Shown: positions 63,943 to 64,000 of the stretch, one piece after another
Numbering within the stretch: position 1 is the first letter of the stretch
Layout: each line of letters opens with the position of its first letter
Assembly: GCF_009363555.1 (NCBI RefSeq)
Contig: NZ_CP045372.1
Location: 806,001 to 870,000 of the forward strand
From: Sulfitobacter sp. THAF37
GTDB lineage: Bacteria; Pseudomonadota; Alphaproteobacteria; Rhodobacterales; Rhodobacteraceae
DNA length: 64,000 nucleotides
Direction of reading: 5' to 3'
Notes under the pieces: generated by a model
The model's input: only the letters and a program-made list of their open reading frames with translations
Database searches by the model: none
What the model was told of the DNA's origin: nothing
Made by a program: the position numbers and the translations under genes

Positions 63943-64000
63943 AGTCCGATTTTCCTTATTTTCTTCGGTTTTTCGCGGATTTTTGCCCTCAGAGAAAGGC

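Overview
The window is a GC-rich stretch of an alphaproteobacterial chromosome, most likely from the Rhodobacteraceae (Roseobacter group). The evidence is gene content and arrangement: a petABC bc1 operon with petP-petR regulators, xseB-ispA-dxs, a NavSp/NavAb-type sodium channel, a type II lumazine synthase under an FMN riboswitch, thiBPQ under a TPP riboswitch, a TRAP transporter operon and a YjbF/YjbH polysaccharide locus. About 66 protein genes, three tRNAs and two riboswitches are supported. No insertion sequence, prophage, integrase or CRISPR array was seen.

Layout. 1-4.1 kb: DUF599 membrane protein (cut by the window edge), small secreted protein, rlmH, rsfS, a flavin reductase and an MscS channel. 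4.3-10.4 kb: leuC, leuD and leuB with an HdeD-like protein, an unknown membrane protein and a secreted nuclease/phosphatase-fold protein between them. 10.5-13.6 kb: an EamA transporter whose 3' end overlaps tRNA-Pro(CGG), a TadG-like von Willebrand A protein and tRNA-Arg(CCU). 13.8-16.9 kb: a trimeric autotransporter adhesin with six nearly identical 252-bp head repeats, translationally coupled to a small secreted protein. 17-19.2 kb: a LacI-family regulator and a YcaQ-like protein.

19.6-27.2 kb: an eight-gene operon (DadA-like oxidase, TRAP DctPQM, BASS-like permease, PxpB, PxpC, PxpA), read here as uptake and catabolism of 5-oxoproline or a related compound. 27.4-34.9 kb: prepilin peptidase, tRNA-Lys, dapF-mtaB, petABC on the minus strand, a GST and a PaiB-like flavoprotein. 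35-39 kb: riboswitch-controlled ribH and thiBPQ. 39.2-42.8 kb: aroC with an unusual internal insertion, an EamA transporter, cobO and an SDR. 42.9-46.7 kb: a Tat-exported PhoD phosphatase behind a Pho box, a secreted cyclase-family protein, and ilvE. 46.9-51.3 kb: petP-petR, xseB-ispA-dxs. 51.3-54.3 kb: Nav channel, ExoD, an epimerase. 53.6-61.5 kb: surface polysaccharide genes. 61.5-63.9 kb: a GlxA-type regulator, an EamA transporter and an HU protein.

No single new multi-gene defence-like system is visible. The best candidates for something undescribed are the adhesin and its coupled partner, the roughly 75-residue insertion in chorismate synthase, the oxoproline TRAP operon with its upstream operator-like repeat, and the paired inverted repeats between ilvE and petPR.
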